NCBI GenBank assembly: GCA_905221605.1
Contig: CAJNDS010002113.1
Location: 895,001 to 959,000 of the forward strand
DNA: 64,000 bases
Reading direction: 5' to 3'
Source of the DNA: Symbiodinium natans
Lineage: Eukaryota; Sar; Dinophyceae; Suessiales; Symbiodiniaceae
Shown here: piece after piece, positions 23,301 to 36,080 of the stretch
Position numbering within the stretch: the stretch's first letter is position 1
How the letters are laid out: the number at the start of each line of letters is the position of its first letter
Notes under the pieces: generated by a model
What the model saw: only the letters and a program-made list of their open reading frames with translations
What the model was told of the DNA's origin: nothing
Database searches by the model: none
Program-made: the position numbers and the translations under genes

Positions 23301-26300
23301 ATTCTGTTTAGAATGCCTCTCCTTCCCCACTCCACTTCTCGGCCCACCCTAGTCCCCCAAACCCCTAAGCCCTAAGCCCGGAACCTTTAAACCCGACTGC
23401 AGCCCTTTGGGGGGTCAAACGCCTGAAGAAATCACAGCCCAAACCTGGTTCTAAACCCTGAGTTAAACCTTACAAAGCCCACCCTAAATCCTGAACCCTA
23501 AAACCTAAATCCCAAAACTTTGAACCCTAAACCCTAAATCCTGAATCCCCAAACCCTAAACCCTAAATCCCTAACCCAAATCCGATGTGAATCCCTAGAA
23601 GTCACTATAAGCCTCTATGCATCCCTAAACCCGTTCCCTACATAAATCCCCTAAACCCTATCTCCCCAATCCCTAAACCCTAGCACTAAACCCCAAACCC
23701 TAAACCCTATTTCCCTAAAGCACTAAACCCCAAAACCCCCTAAACCCTAAACCCCAAACCCCTAAACCCTAAACCCTAGCCCTAAACCCTAAACCCTATC
23801 TCCCGAAAGCCCTAAACCCCCAAAACCCTAAACCCTAAACCCCAAACCCTAAACCCTACACCCTAAACCCTAAACCCTAAACCCCAAACCCTAAACCCTA
23901 AACCCTAAACCCTAAACCCTAGCCCTAAACCCTAAGCCCTAAACCCCCCAAAGCCCCTGCGAGGTGCGCCTCGTGGAGGAGGAGCGCGGCCTGCGCCTTC
24001 GCGCGGAGGCGGAGCGCGTGGCCTCCCTGCAGAAGCGGCTCAAGGCGCACGAGGACCCCGGGAGGGGGTTTAGGGTCTAGGGTTTGGGGTTTAGGGTTTA
24101 GGGTTTAGGGTTTGGGGTTTGGGGTTTGGGGTTTGGGGTTTGGGGTTTGGGTTTGGGGATTGGGCCCTGAGGCGTTTCCGGGTTCTTGGGCCGTGGCCCT
24201 TGGGGTGTTTTTTGAACCCTAAACCCTAAGCCCTAAGCCCTAAGCCCTCAACCCTAAACCCGTCCTCAACCCTAAGCCCGAAGCCAGGTGCGAGATGAGG
24301 TTAAGATATTGGGACCTTCGGGCACGCTACCATGACCTTCAAATCCTGAGACTTCCGGAAAGAGGGCTTTCCCCCAAATATGGCCCAGGTCCCCCCAAAA
24401 GAAAAACAACGAAGTACCCCTCGCTTGCGAGGACCCGCACGTATCAACACTGAACATTACACAAATCCCGAGCCATGAACTAGTCCCTAAACCCTAAACC
24501 CTACACCCTACACCCTAAAGCCCAAACCACAAACCCGAAGCCCCAAACCCGAAACCCTAAACCCCAAACCATAAACCCGAAGCCCTAAACCGGAAACCCT
24601 AAACCCGAAACCCCAAACCCTAAACCCTAAACCCGAAACCCTACACCCTTAACCCTGTGCCTTTGGAGGGTTTAGTGTTTGCAGGCCATGCTCCGGCCCA
24701 AAGACTTTATGTAAAGTACACTGTGCCCAGTCGGGCCTCCAGCTTCTCACCATGGAAGTGGGACGGGTTGGGGTTTAGGGTTTAGGATTTAGGGTTTAGG
24801 GTTTCCCTTTCTTACCCTAAGCCCTAACCCCTAAACCAAACCCCAAGCCCCAAACCCTAAACCCTAAACCGTCATCCAACAGTTGAACCCTAAACCCTAA
24901 ACCCCGTTGAGTGTTTTCGAGGGCCCAAGGTTCCTGAAATCCAGGGGGGTCTGCGGAACAAACGTGAAATCAGAAGTGCTGCGTGTGGTCTTTGGGCACC
25001 TGAGACAACCAAACCCTAAACCCTAAACCCTAAACCCTAAACCCTGAAGCTTCTGCTAGCCCCGAAGGATTCAGTTTCGCAACACTTCCAGGGACTCAAG
25101 CAGGACCAGATCGTCACCATGACGCAGCCGCCCTCCTTTGAACTCGCCCTTCGGGGTTTAGGGTTTTTAGGGTTTTTAGGGTTTAGGGTTTAGGGTTTAG
25201 GGTTTGGGGTTTAGGGTTTAGGGTTTAGGGTTTCGGGTTTAGGGACTGAACCCTTGAAGCTACTCCGTAAACCCAAACTCCTAAACCCCCAAAAGCAAGA
25301 CTCCTGAACGCCAAAATGAAGGTTTAGGGTTTAAATAGGGTTTAGGGTTCAGGGTTTGCATGGGGCTTAGGCGATGGCTCGTAGGGGCATCTACAGCAGA
25401 GGCTTTGGAAGCTTTAGGCTCTTGAAAGGTGTGACTAAGGTCTTCTTCGCATCTCAACGCCTAGCCTCAGCCCAACAGTAAACCCTTTCGTGCTTTTAGG
25501 GTTTAAGGTTTGGGGTTTGGGGTGTGGAGTTTGGGGTTTTGAGCCCTAAACCCTAAATGTGAGGTTAGGGGTCCCCTCTAGGAAAACCAAACCCCATGAC
25601 CCCAGATTGGTTATGGTGTAGGGTTTAGGATTTAGGGTTTAGGGTTTTGCAAACCGTAAACCCGAAACCCAAACCCCGAGCCCAAAAAGGCTGCGGGAGC
25701 GAGTGGACGAGGCTAAGCGGGAGCTCCTTGAGGACGTGCAGACGGCCGAGGACCGGCAGAGAGTTCAAACCCAAGCAAAGGCCCCAATCGGGTCAGGGTT
25801 TAGGGTTAGGGTGTAGGGTTTCGGGTGATACGGGGCCCGAAAATAGACACCCAAAAATAGTAGGATTCCCGTAATAAGGACCCCAATAAGGTACCCCTAA
25901 TTTCGGAAGCCACCAAATCGGTTCAGGGTTTAGGGTTTCGGGTTACGGGTTTTGTAGTTTAGCTTTTATGATGTCATTATGGGTACTGCCCGACTTCCCT
26001 TTTCACGCTAGTACAAGCCTAAACCCGGCGCGATTAGGCCTTTGCTTGGCTTTATGGACACCATCGGGGCTTAAACCCTAAACCTGAAACCCTGAACCCT
26101 GAACCCTGAACCCTCAACCCTCAACCCTAAACCCTAACTAAACCCTCAAAGGCACTAAACTCCCAAAAAGCCTCACATGGTGTATCCGAAAGCCTTCAAA
26201 CGCCCAAAGGCCTTGGCCCGAAGATTCCCTTAAACCCTAAACCCTAAACCCCAAAAACCCTAAACCCTAAACCCTAAACCCTAAACCCTAAACCCCAAAC

Positions 26301-29300
26301 CCTAAACCCTAAACCCTAAACCCGAAACCCTAAACCCTAAACCCTAAACCCTAAACCCATCAGGGATTCCTAGGTCCCTCGAGGCTTGGGGGCTAACCCA
26401 GGACCGGCTGGTGCGAAGGTTGGAGGAGCAGCTCGAGCTCGAAAGGTGCCCCCTGTGGGCCTTTGCTGTGGGGTTTTAGGGTTTAGGGTTTAGGGTTTAG
26501 GGTTTGGGGTTTGGGGTTTGGGGTTCAGGGTTTAGGGTTTAGGGTTTGGGGTTTAATTAGGGTTTAATTAGGGTTTAAGGTTTGGGGTTTAGGCTTTGGG
26601 GTTTAGGGTGAAGGGTTTTTTTAGGGTTTGTTTAGGGCTTAAGTGGTCAGAGCTCAAAAGGTTCGGGGCTTGGGGCTTCAGGGATCTTTCCGGAAACCCT
26701 AAACCCTATACCCTAAACTCTAAAGCCCAAAAAGCCCTAAGCATCCAACCCTGTTATGTGCCGGGGGCTTGAGGTTTTCATGGGCGTTTCGGGGTTTAGG
26801 GGTTTGGAGGTTTGGGGCTTTCGGGGTTGAGAGGTTTAGGGGTCTAGAGGTTTGGTTCGGGTTTAGGGTTTGTACGTAGGGTTGACGGCCTCCGGGGGTT
26901 TAGAGGTTTGGGGTTCGGGGGTTTGGGGGGGTTTACGGTTTAGGGTTTGTATGTAGGCCCTAATCTCACAGGAAAAAGAAGTGGAGCGACCTGACAAGCT
27001 GCTGCATGACATGTACAGGAAGGCGCTTCAACACTCCGCCTTCGTGCTTTCGCGGGGAGCACGACAAACAAAACTGTACTCCCACCCGGGAGGAGTTCCA
27101 AACTCCTACCTGCAGGAAAGTTGCAGTGGCTGTACGCTGGCCATGACAATGAGACCGCCTTGCCATCGGCAGTTTGTTTTTTGGAACCCCAATCCCTCGA
27201 TGTGGCTAATGGCTTTAAAGGGCTTTGGGGCTTTTGGGGGGCGGTTGGGACTTTTAGGGTTTAGGGTTTAGGGTGTAGGGCTTCCTATGACTGGCTATCA
27301 TTGCTGTTCCTTCGTTGCCTCCTAGCCAGCCGGCAGTTTGTGAAGGTTGAGCGTTCGGCCGTGTAATGCAATCCTAAACCCTAAACCCTAAACCCTCAAC
27401 CCTCAACCCTCAACCCTCATCCCTAAACCCTAAACCCCAACCCTAAACCCTAACCCTAAACCCTAATTCGTTTGGGCCTTCGCTTGGCTTCGGGAGGCCT
27501 AAATTCCCAAACATCCCTGAGTCCTCATCCTTGGAGGTTCATGGTACTTATTAACCAGTTACAACTGTACTTATAGTCCACTTATAAGCCCCTTAAGTGC
27601 CCTAATATGGTTACCAGTATAGCTATAAGTACAATTATCACTGTATATTAGGGCACTTAAGGGGCTGATAGGTACAGTTATAGTTGGCTAATAAGTACCC
27701 CTAAACCCTAAACCCTAAACCCTAAACCCTAAACCCTAAACCCTAAACCCTAAACCCTAAACCCTAAACCCTAAACCCTAAACCCTAAACCCTAAACCCC
27801 AAACCCTAAACCCTAAACCCTAAACCCTCAGTACCATGAACCTCCAAGCAGCAGGAACAAGACGCGGGAGCAGATCGAGGCGTTCATTGAGGAGGAGCGC
27901 TCTGAGCGGATCAAGGCAGGGGCGGAATTCGCGCGACCCCCCACCCCGCCGGGTTTGGGGTTTAGGGTTTAGGGTCTAGGGGTTTAGGGTTTAGGGTTTA
28001 GGGTTTAGGGTTTAGGGTCGGTTTAGGGTTTGGGGTTTCGGGTTTAGGGTTTGGGGTGTGGGGTATTACAGGGCTTGATTGAGCGTTTTTGGGCATTTTT
28101 GTTCTTGCGAGATGTCTGCAGACTCTTCGATTGCGGATCAAGACCCCCTAAACCCTATAAACACCTAGAATCAAGTGATGGACAGATCAGAATGCGCCAG
28201 AGACGGGTGCTGGCAGCCCGAACTCGACAGTAGCATGCACTCCACACTTGTTGAGGCGGTGCAGCATGGAGGGTTTACTTAGCGTTTAGGGTTTGGAGTT
28301 TAGGGTTTAGGGTTTCGGGCTAGGGTGTAGGCACTATAGGGAGTGGACATTCAACAGGTGTTTCGAGGTTTTGGGGGGGGGGAGGGTAATGCTTCGGCGG
28401 TGGGGTTTAGTGGCATGGAGATGCCCTACGGGCCATTTTGGGATTCTAAAGGTAGTTACATGGTCCCTGAACATGGGCCCTTAAAAGGGGACCCCTTACA
28501 TACCCCTTACATACCCCTAAACCCTAAACCGTAAACCCTAAACCCTAAACCCTAAGCCCTTAAAAGAAAGGGGACCCCTTACATACTCAGTATATACCCT
28601 ATTCAACCCAAGAGCCCATGCTTCACAATCCCCTTTAAAGGAGGTAAGGGACCATATTAAGGGCCCATGGAACTCACCCTAAACCCTAACCCTAAACCCT
28701 AAACCCTAAACCCCAAACCTTAAACCTTCAACCCTACAGTAAACCCCTAAACCCTAAACCCCCTCAGAGGGAGGAGGGGGGTTTGGGTTTCGAAACCTCA
28801 AGCCCTAAATCCTATAGCCCCAAACCCTAAGCCCCAAACACTGGGTTTGTTCATAAAGCCAGCCAATGCCGATTACGCACCTCCAAGTATACCTTAAGTA
28901 GGTTGCAAGTATAGTTACCACACCTATAAGCCTACTTGTAACTACCCATGAACCTCCAAGTGCTTCTGGCCCCCCAAAGCGGGAAAACCTTCAAACACCA
29001 ACAAAGTCTTAGGCCTTTCAAATAAACACCTCTTTGCATGTTGTGCTATCAGCTCCCATAGTTCTAAGGGGAGTATAGGATGGTATGGTATGGTATAGTA
29101 ATCCGTTCCCCCTAATATAAAAGGCCCCCCCCCTTGTATAAAAACCCCCCAAGGGTTTTTAGTATTAGGGGGGGTTCTTATCGTTTGTCCGAGAAACCAG
29201 CCCGTCCGTATTGTAGCATGCTGGCTCAGCAGCCAAGCCTGGGCTTAAGCCTGACCCAGACAAGCACGGAACAGACAGTCCGGCAAAAACAGTCAGAGCC

Positions 29301-32300
29301 TTGCAGCCTTGTGTTAGGTTTAGGGTCGAGGGTTTTAGGGTTTAGGGTTAGGGTTTAGGGTTTAGGGTTTAGGGCCTCCCCCCCCCCCCCCTAATCCCCC
29401 CCCTAACTCTTTAGAGGTCTTAATAGGGACAGACCCGGGATCGGTATTTGGGGCCGGGGGGATTTTATATAAGGGGGGTATTCATATTAGGGGGAATGGA
29501 TTATAGAATAGCCTAGCAGTGAAGCAAATTATACACTCCTAAACCCTAAGCCCTAAGCCCTAAACCCTAAACCCTAAACCAAAAACCCTAAACCCTACAC
29601 CCTAAACCCTAAACCCTAAACCCTAAACCCTAAACCCTAAACCCTAAACCCTAAACCCTAAACCCCAAACCCTAAACCCTAAACCCTAAACCCTAAACCC
29701 TAAACCCCAAACTGAACTCTTGACAGGCTGAATCAGAGCGGCTGGGCTCGCTGCAGAAACGGCTCCAGGCCCATGAGGACACAGGGGCGGGCCTGCGAAG
29801 TGTCGATGGATGCACGGTTTAGGGTTTAGGGTTTAGGGTTTAGGGTTCAGGGTTTGTGGGGAGGGGGGCCGGGGCGAACGGTGGAGCTCTTGGCACACAA
29901 GCCCTGTTTGCCAGCCCTAAACCCTGAAACCGTGAAACCCTGAAACCTGAAGCCTTAAACCCTGAAACGCTGAAGCCCCATGGCCCTATCAGTCCTGGAA
30001 ACCCTAAACTTTATCCCTGAACCCTAAACCCTAATCCCTAAACCCTAAACCCTAAACCCTAAACCCTGAACCCTATGAACCCCTCATCACCCTCCAGCAG
30101 GACCTCACCACTCAGCGGTTGGCAGAGCATCGCCAGCGCGCCGAGGCCGCCAAGCGAGCCAGTCTTCAGAAAGGAGTTTAGGGTTTAAGGGTTTAGGGTT
30201 TGGGGTTTGGGGTTGGGGGTTTACAGTTCAGCGTTGAAAGTTGAGGGTACGAAGGGTTAGGGTCTAAATTTTCGAATTCGGGGTTTAGGGTGTAGGGTTT
30301 TGGCTTGAAAGTTTACGGTCGAGAGGGTTTGCAGGGTTTATGGGGTGCTTAGGGTTAGTAGGATTTTGTCAGGGCTTAGGTTGTTGCTTCGGCTATTTAG
30401 GCTTTAGGGTTTAGGGGCCTTTTGTTGTTGAATGTGATCTTTTTTGTTTCTTGTTTTTGCATTTTGTGCTTTTGGGCTCTGCTTGACGTCAAGACAGACT
30501 GCATGTTTTGAGCTTGATTTCACTTTCCGCTTGGTGGTGTTCAGGGCTTCCTGACGCTCTCCACAGTTCTCTTGTGGTTTGTGGCTTTTGGACCCTGAAC
30601 TGTAAACCGTCAACCGTAAGCCCTAAACCCTAAAACCTAAACCCTAAACCCTAAACCCTAAACCCTAAACCCTAAACCCTAAACCCTAAACCCTAGACCC
30701 TTCGCAACGCCATGCAGTGCCCGAAACTCCGAAATGCCGCCTCAACCCTAAGCCCCCGTTGAGGGGTGCTGAGGGCCTTCAGCCTTGAACCGCGTATTGG
30801 GGGGTACAGTAGGGGTTTCGGGCTTAGGGTTCAGGGAGGGTTGAGGGTTTAGGGTTTATTGCTTAGGGTTTAGGCTTTAGAGTTTAGGGTTTATTGCTTA
30901 GGGTTTAGGGTTTATTGCTTAGGGTTTAGGCTTTATTGCTTAGGGTTTGGGGCTTAGGGCCGAGGACTCAACTGTCCCCATGCCCACAACACTGCACAGG
31001 CTGAGACGGGGACCCTGCGACGGGCGCTCGAAGCACAAGCACTCCAGGACAAGCAGGCGCCTGACCGGGCGGTTTAGGGTTTAGGGTTTAGGGTTTAGGG
31101 TTGAGGGTTTAGGGTTTAGGGTTTAGGCGTTGGGGGTTTCACATGGTTTCGCTCGCCCCGCCTGGCACGAAGCAAAAGAATCGAGCTCTAAACCCTAGGC
31201 CCTAAACCCTAAGCTCTAAGCCCTAAACCCTAAACCCTGAGCACCACCAGGACCTGCAGAAGGAGTTCCAGGACTTCGCGCTGGAGCAGCGGCAGGTGGA
31301 TCGTAGAGGGTTGAGATAGGGTTTAGGGCTTAGGGTTTAGGGTTTAGGGTTTAGAATTTAGGATTTAGGATTTAGGATCGTGGTTAGTGAGGGGCCCTAA
31401 GCCATAAACACCTTCACCCCTGAGCCCCAGCTCGGTCCACTTCCTGCCGCCAGTCTCCACCCGACCCCTGGCCCTCCCAACCCCTAATTAAACCCTAAAC
31501 CCTAAACCCCAAACCCTAAACCCTAAACCCTAAGCCCCAAGCCCAAAACCCTGAACCGCAGCCTCTCAGGCGACGAGCTCCTTGTCCGAGGATGTGGGAA
31601 ATCTGGCAGGCCCTGAACCCTAAGCCCTAAACCCTAAACCCTAAGCCCAAAGCCCTAAGCCCCAAGCCCTAAGCCCTTGACCGTAAACTAAGCCCTTAGT
31701 CCGAGACCCTCAAAAAACAACCCCCAAAGCCCTGGAAGCCGCAAACTTCCCCAAAAGCTTGGAACCCAGACCCCGCAAGCCCATGTGTTTTCAGCCCTAA
31801 ACCCTAAACCCTAAACCCTAAACCCTAAACCCTAAACCCTAAACCCTAAACCCTAAACCCTAAACCCTGAACCCTGAACCCTAAACCCTAAACCCTAAAC
31901 CCTAAACAAACCCTAAACGTTGGGGCTTCAGGGTTTATAGGGAGGTCTGGGAGAGGGAGCCCGTTTCCCTGTTTTGAGATCCGTGTAAGGAAGTCAGGAA
32001 CGGAGGGGGTTTAGGGTTCAGGGTTTAGGGTTTAGGGTTTAGGTTTAGGTATGAAGTGATCAAGAAGGCCCACAGGCCCCCAGCCTTAAACCTCTTGACC
32101 CTAAATCTCTGAACCTCTGAACCCTGAGTTTTGATTTCGGAGGGTTTAGGGTTGTTGGTGATTCAGGGCTTTAGGGTTTGGGATTTAGGGTTTAGGGTTT
32201 AGGGTTTAGGGTTTAGGGTTTAGGGTTAGACCTCAGGGTTTGGGGCTTTTGGAGTCTGAGACTTCCTTCCAGGCATAAGGTTTGGGGTTCAGGGCGGAGT

Positions 32301-35300
32301 GTCCATTTTGGAGCTGTTAAGGGTTTAGGGTTTAGGGTTTAGGGTTTAGGGTTTAGGGTTTAGGGTTTAGGGTTTAGGGTTTAGGGTTTAGGGTTTAGGG
32401 CGTAGGGTTTGGGGCCGAGAGGGGTGAGGGCCATTCCCGACACTAGGCCTCCCACTACGACAGCCGTGGGTGTGGGGTTCCTCCCTCCACCTTCTGTGGC
32501 CGAAAAACCACCCACAAGCAATGAACCACCTTAAACCCTAAACCCTAAACCCTAAACCCTAAACCCTAAACCCTAAACCCTAAGCCCTAAACCCTAAACC
32601 CTAAACCCTAAACCCTAAACCTAAACCTAACCCCTAACCCTAAACCCTAAACCCCCTAAACCCTAAACCCTAAACCCTAAACCCTAAACCCTAAACCCTA
32701 AACCCTAAACCCTAAACCCTAAACCCTAAACCCTAAACCCTAACCCTAAACCCTAAACTCTGGACATCGACGGAAGGCGACTGCATGAAGCTCAATGAGA
32801 ACCTGGACGCTCTTCAGCGCGCCACCGACCAAAGGCGAGGGGGTTTGGGGTTCAGGGTTTACGGTTTAGGGTTTAGGGTTTAGGGTGCATCTAGGGCTGC
32901 TTTTTCCAGATTCCAGACCACTACCCCGTACTTAAGGCTGTTCCTCCCTAAGTTCGAAAAAGGAACCCTACCCCCTACTTGCGGACATTCCTCCTGCAAC
33001 TCAAAAGAAGGAGCCCTGCCCTATACTCCAGGATGTTCCTGCTTAAATTCGAAAATGGAGCCATACCCCCTACTTTCGAAAGAAGCCCTACGCCATTCTT
33101 CAGGAAGTCCCGCCTTCTAAACCCGAAACCCTAAACCCTAAACCCAAACCCTAAACCCTAAACCCTAATCCCTAAACCCTAAACCCTAAACTCGAAGAAG
33201 GGTCCTTGTCATGTGATTTATGGGCGAGGGAGCCTTAGGGCTCAGAGTTGAGGTCCAGGCCAATTTTTGGGAGAGGTTTCGATTAGGCATGACGCTCTTT
33301 TATTATTTATTTATTTATTTATTATTTATTTATTTATTTATTTATTTATTATTATTATTATCATGATTATTACATACACATACATACATATATATATGTA
33401 CACATATGTACAGACAGACGGATATTGATATATGTATATATAATCATATGGTATCATATCATATCCACATATATATATATATATTTGTATACATATATAT
33501 GTCTATATATATATATATATGTACACATTATATGCGTGCGTGTATATTCACACGCACTTGCACCACATGAGCAAATAACCCTGCACCCCAAGGGCAACAA
33601 TACAAGGACCTGACTTTAGAGGCCTTCAACCCAAGAAGCCCCATGCATGATTTGTGTATGCACACACACACACATGCGGACTTAAACAACCTTAATTTTA
33701 CAATCACGCCCCCAATTTCCGCCTCGAATTTCTCCAAGGATTAGTTCAAGCACCCAAAGCTCTTTCCAATGTGCCCTAAGCCCTTAGAAAGTTGAAATTC
33801 CCTCACCCCATGAAGATTGAAACCCCAAAGCCCCAAGCCTAAAACCATAAAGCACTCATACAGCCTAAAGCCCAACCTCCCCCCCCCCCCCCCCCCCCCC
33901 CTCCCCCCACTGGCCAACACCACCAGCAAAAAAATGAACTAACACCCTTAAGCCCTCAAGCCTCAGAAGTCCCCCAAACCCAAGAACCCTAAAGCCATGA
34001 AACCCTAAAGCTCCAAAAGCCCCTTAAAAGCTCATAAAACCTAAAACCCTAAAAACCCTAAAAACCCTAAAAACCCTAAGACCCTAAAACCCTAAAAAAA
34101 CCCTAAAAACCCTAAAACCCTAAAACCCTAAAACCCCAAAACCCTAAAACCCTAAAACCCTAAAACCCTAAAACCCTAAAACCCTAAAAACCCTAAAAAC
34201 CCTAAAACCCTAAAAACCCTAAACCCTAAACCCGAAACCCTAAACAACTCTCGAACCCCGGACCTGCTCCTCCAGGTTGGCGGCCGAAGGACCCTAAACA
34301 AACCCTAAACCCTAAACCCTAAACCCTAAACCCTAAACCCTAAACCCTAATTCCTCCAGGTTGGCGGCCGAAGGTGCTGCCTTGGCCGCGCAGCTCAGCG
34401 TGGCGGCGGCCGGGCTTACGGCGTCGCAGCAGCGTGCCACGGAGGCCAGGGGTAGGGTTTAGGGTTTAGGGTTTAGGGTTTCGGGTTTAGGGTTTCGGGT
34501 TTAGGGTTTAGGGTTTCGGGTTTAGGGTTTAGGGTATAGGGTTTATTATAGGGTTTGTAGGGTTTGGGCTTTTGGGGTTGCGGGGGTTTGGGGTAGTGTA
34601 GGGCTTATAGGGATTGTAGGTTTCCCTGGTTCCCTTGCACCCTTCGGTTGGAAGCTTGCTTTACTTGGACGTTCATGGTACTTAGGGGTTTAGGGGTTTG
34701 GGGTTTAGGGTTTAGGGTTAGGGTTTAGGGTTTAGGGGTACTTATTAACCAATTATAACTGTACTTATAACTTTACTTATAAGCCCCTTGAGTGCCCTAA
34801 TATGGTTATAAGTTCAGTTATAAGTACAGTTATAATTGGTTAGTAAGTACCATGAACCTCCAAGTAGGGTTGAGGGCCTTTGGGGTATTGGGATTTGGGG
34901 TTTAGGGCTTTTGGGTTTTAGGGGCTTGGGGTTTAGGGGGTTTAGGGATTTTAGGGTTTAGGGTTTGGGGTGGGGGGCAGGGGGGGTGATTGCAGGGTTT
35001 ACAGGGCTTGTAGGGTTTACGGTGTTTAGAGGGTATATAGGGTTTGGGGATTTTGGGTTGAGGGCTTTGGGGTTTGGGGGGCTTGGAGCTTTAGTGATTT
35101 GATGTTTGGGGCTACCCATCGGCCCCAAGCTTGGTTTAGCATTTAGCATGGTTCAGGGCTTAGCGTTGACAGGGCTTAGGGGTTTCGGGTTTAGGGTTTA
35201 GGGTTGAGGGTTTTAGTTTTTTTTTTGGGGAGGGGTGGGTGGGTTGTATAGCGCTCAGGAGGGCAGACTTGATTGGGGCTTTCTGTCATTTCAGGTTTGG

Positions 35301-36009
35301 GCGGCCGTCCCTTCAGTGAGGGCTGTGGGTTGAGCTCTGAGCACTAAACCCTTCAGGGGTTGGGGTGCTGGGGTTTACCCTAAACTGCAAACCCTAAACC
35401 CTAAACCAGAATTAAACCCTAGAAGCTTCAGGGCTTGCGGCCGTTGGTGCTGCAATATTTGGGCGGTTGGGTTGTGATGATTGCTCAACCTGATGGCCGA
35501 TACCCTCAACGCGAAACCTGGAGGCCCTAAAGCCCCACACCAAGTCCCCTCGCCGAACGCCTCAATCCCTAAATCCCTGAACCCTCAGACCCCTATTAAA
35601 TGTCCCGAAACCCGCAACAAACCCAACCCTAAGCCTAAACCCGAAACCCTAAACCCTAAACCCTGTACCAAAATCCCCCGCCAAACCCCTAAATCCCTAA
35701 GCCCGAAACCTTGAAAAATTGCTTCGGCTGAGGCGCTCAATGATGCCCTCAAGCAACACAAGACGCAGCCACGATGGCCGAGTTTGGGGGGAATTGTTGG
35801 CAAACCCTAAACGCAAACCCTGAACCCTAAACCCTACACCCTAAACCCTAAACCCTAAACCCTGGCTCTTCCGGGGCGTAGCTTCAGGCCCTAACCCCCC
35901 GCCCCCCCTCCCCCCCCTCCCCCCCCTCCCCCCCCCCCCCCCCGCCCCCCCCCCCCTCCCCCCCCTCCCTCCCCCCCCCCCCCTCCCCCCCCCCTCCCCC
36001 TCCCCCCCC

Positions 36010-36080
<71 letters not shown>

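Larger units (their letters stand above)
26446..27854. repeat. Intron with coding-like fragment and foldback A copy 4
   Basis: TTTAGGG/TTTGGGG (26475-26625), G-rich unique sequence, a coding-like fragment (26970-27190), CCCTCAA/CCCTAAA (27373-27465) and foldback A copy 4 (27530-27848). Confidence 0.8.
27916..29726. repeat. Intron, 1.8 kb, with duplications and two foldbacks
   Basis: TTTAGGG (27955-28055), coding-like ATG frame (28169-28269), an array between duplicated flanks (28478-28586), foldback A fragment (28880-28960), a large foldback (29099-29503) and CCCTAAA (29540-29708). Confidence 0.8.
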
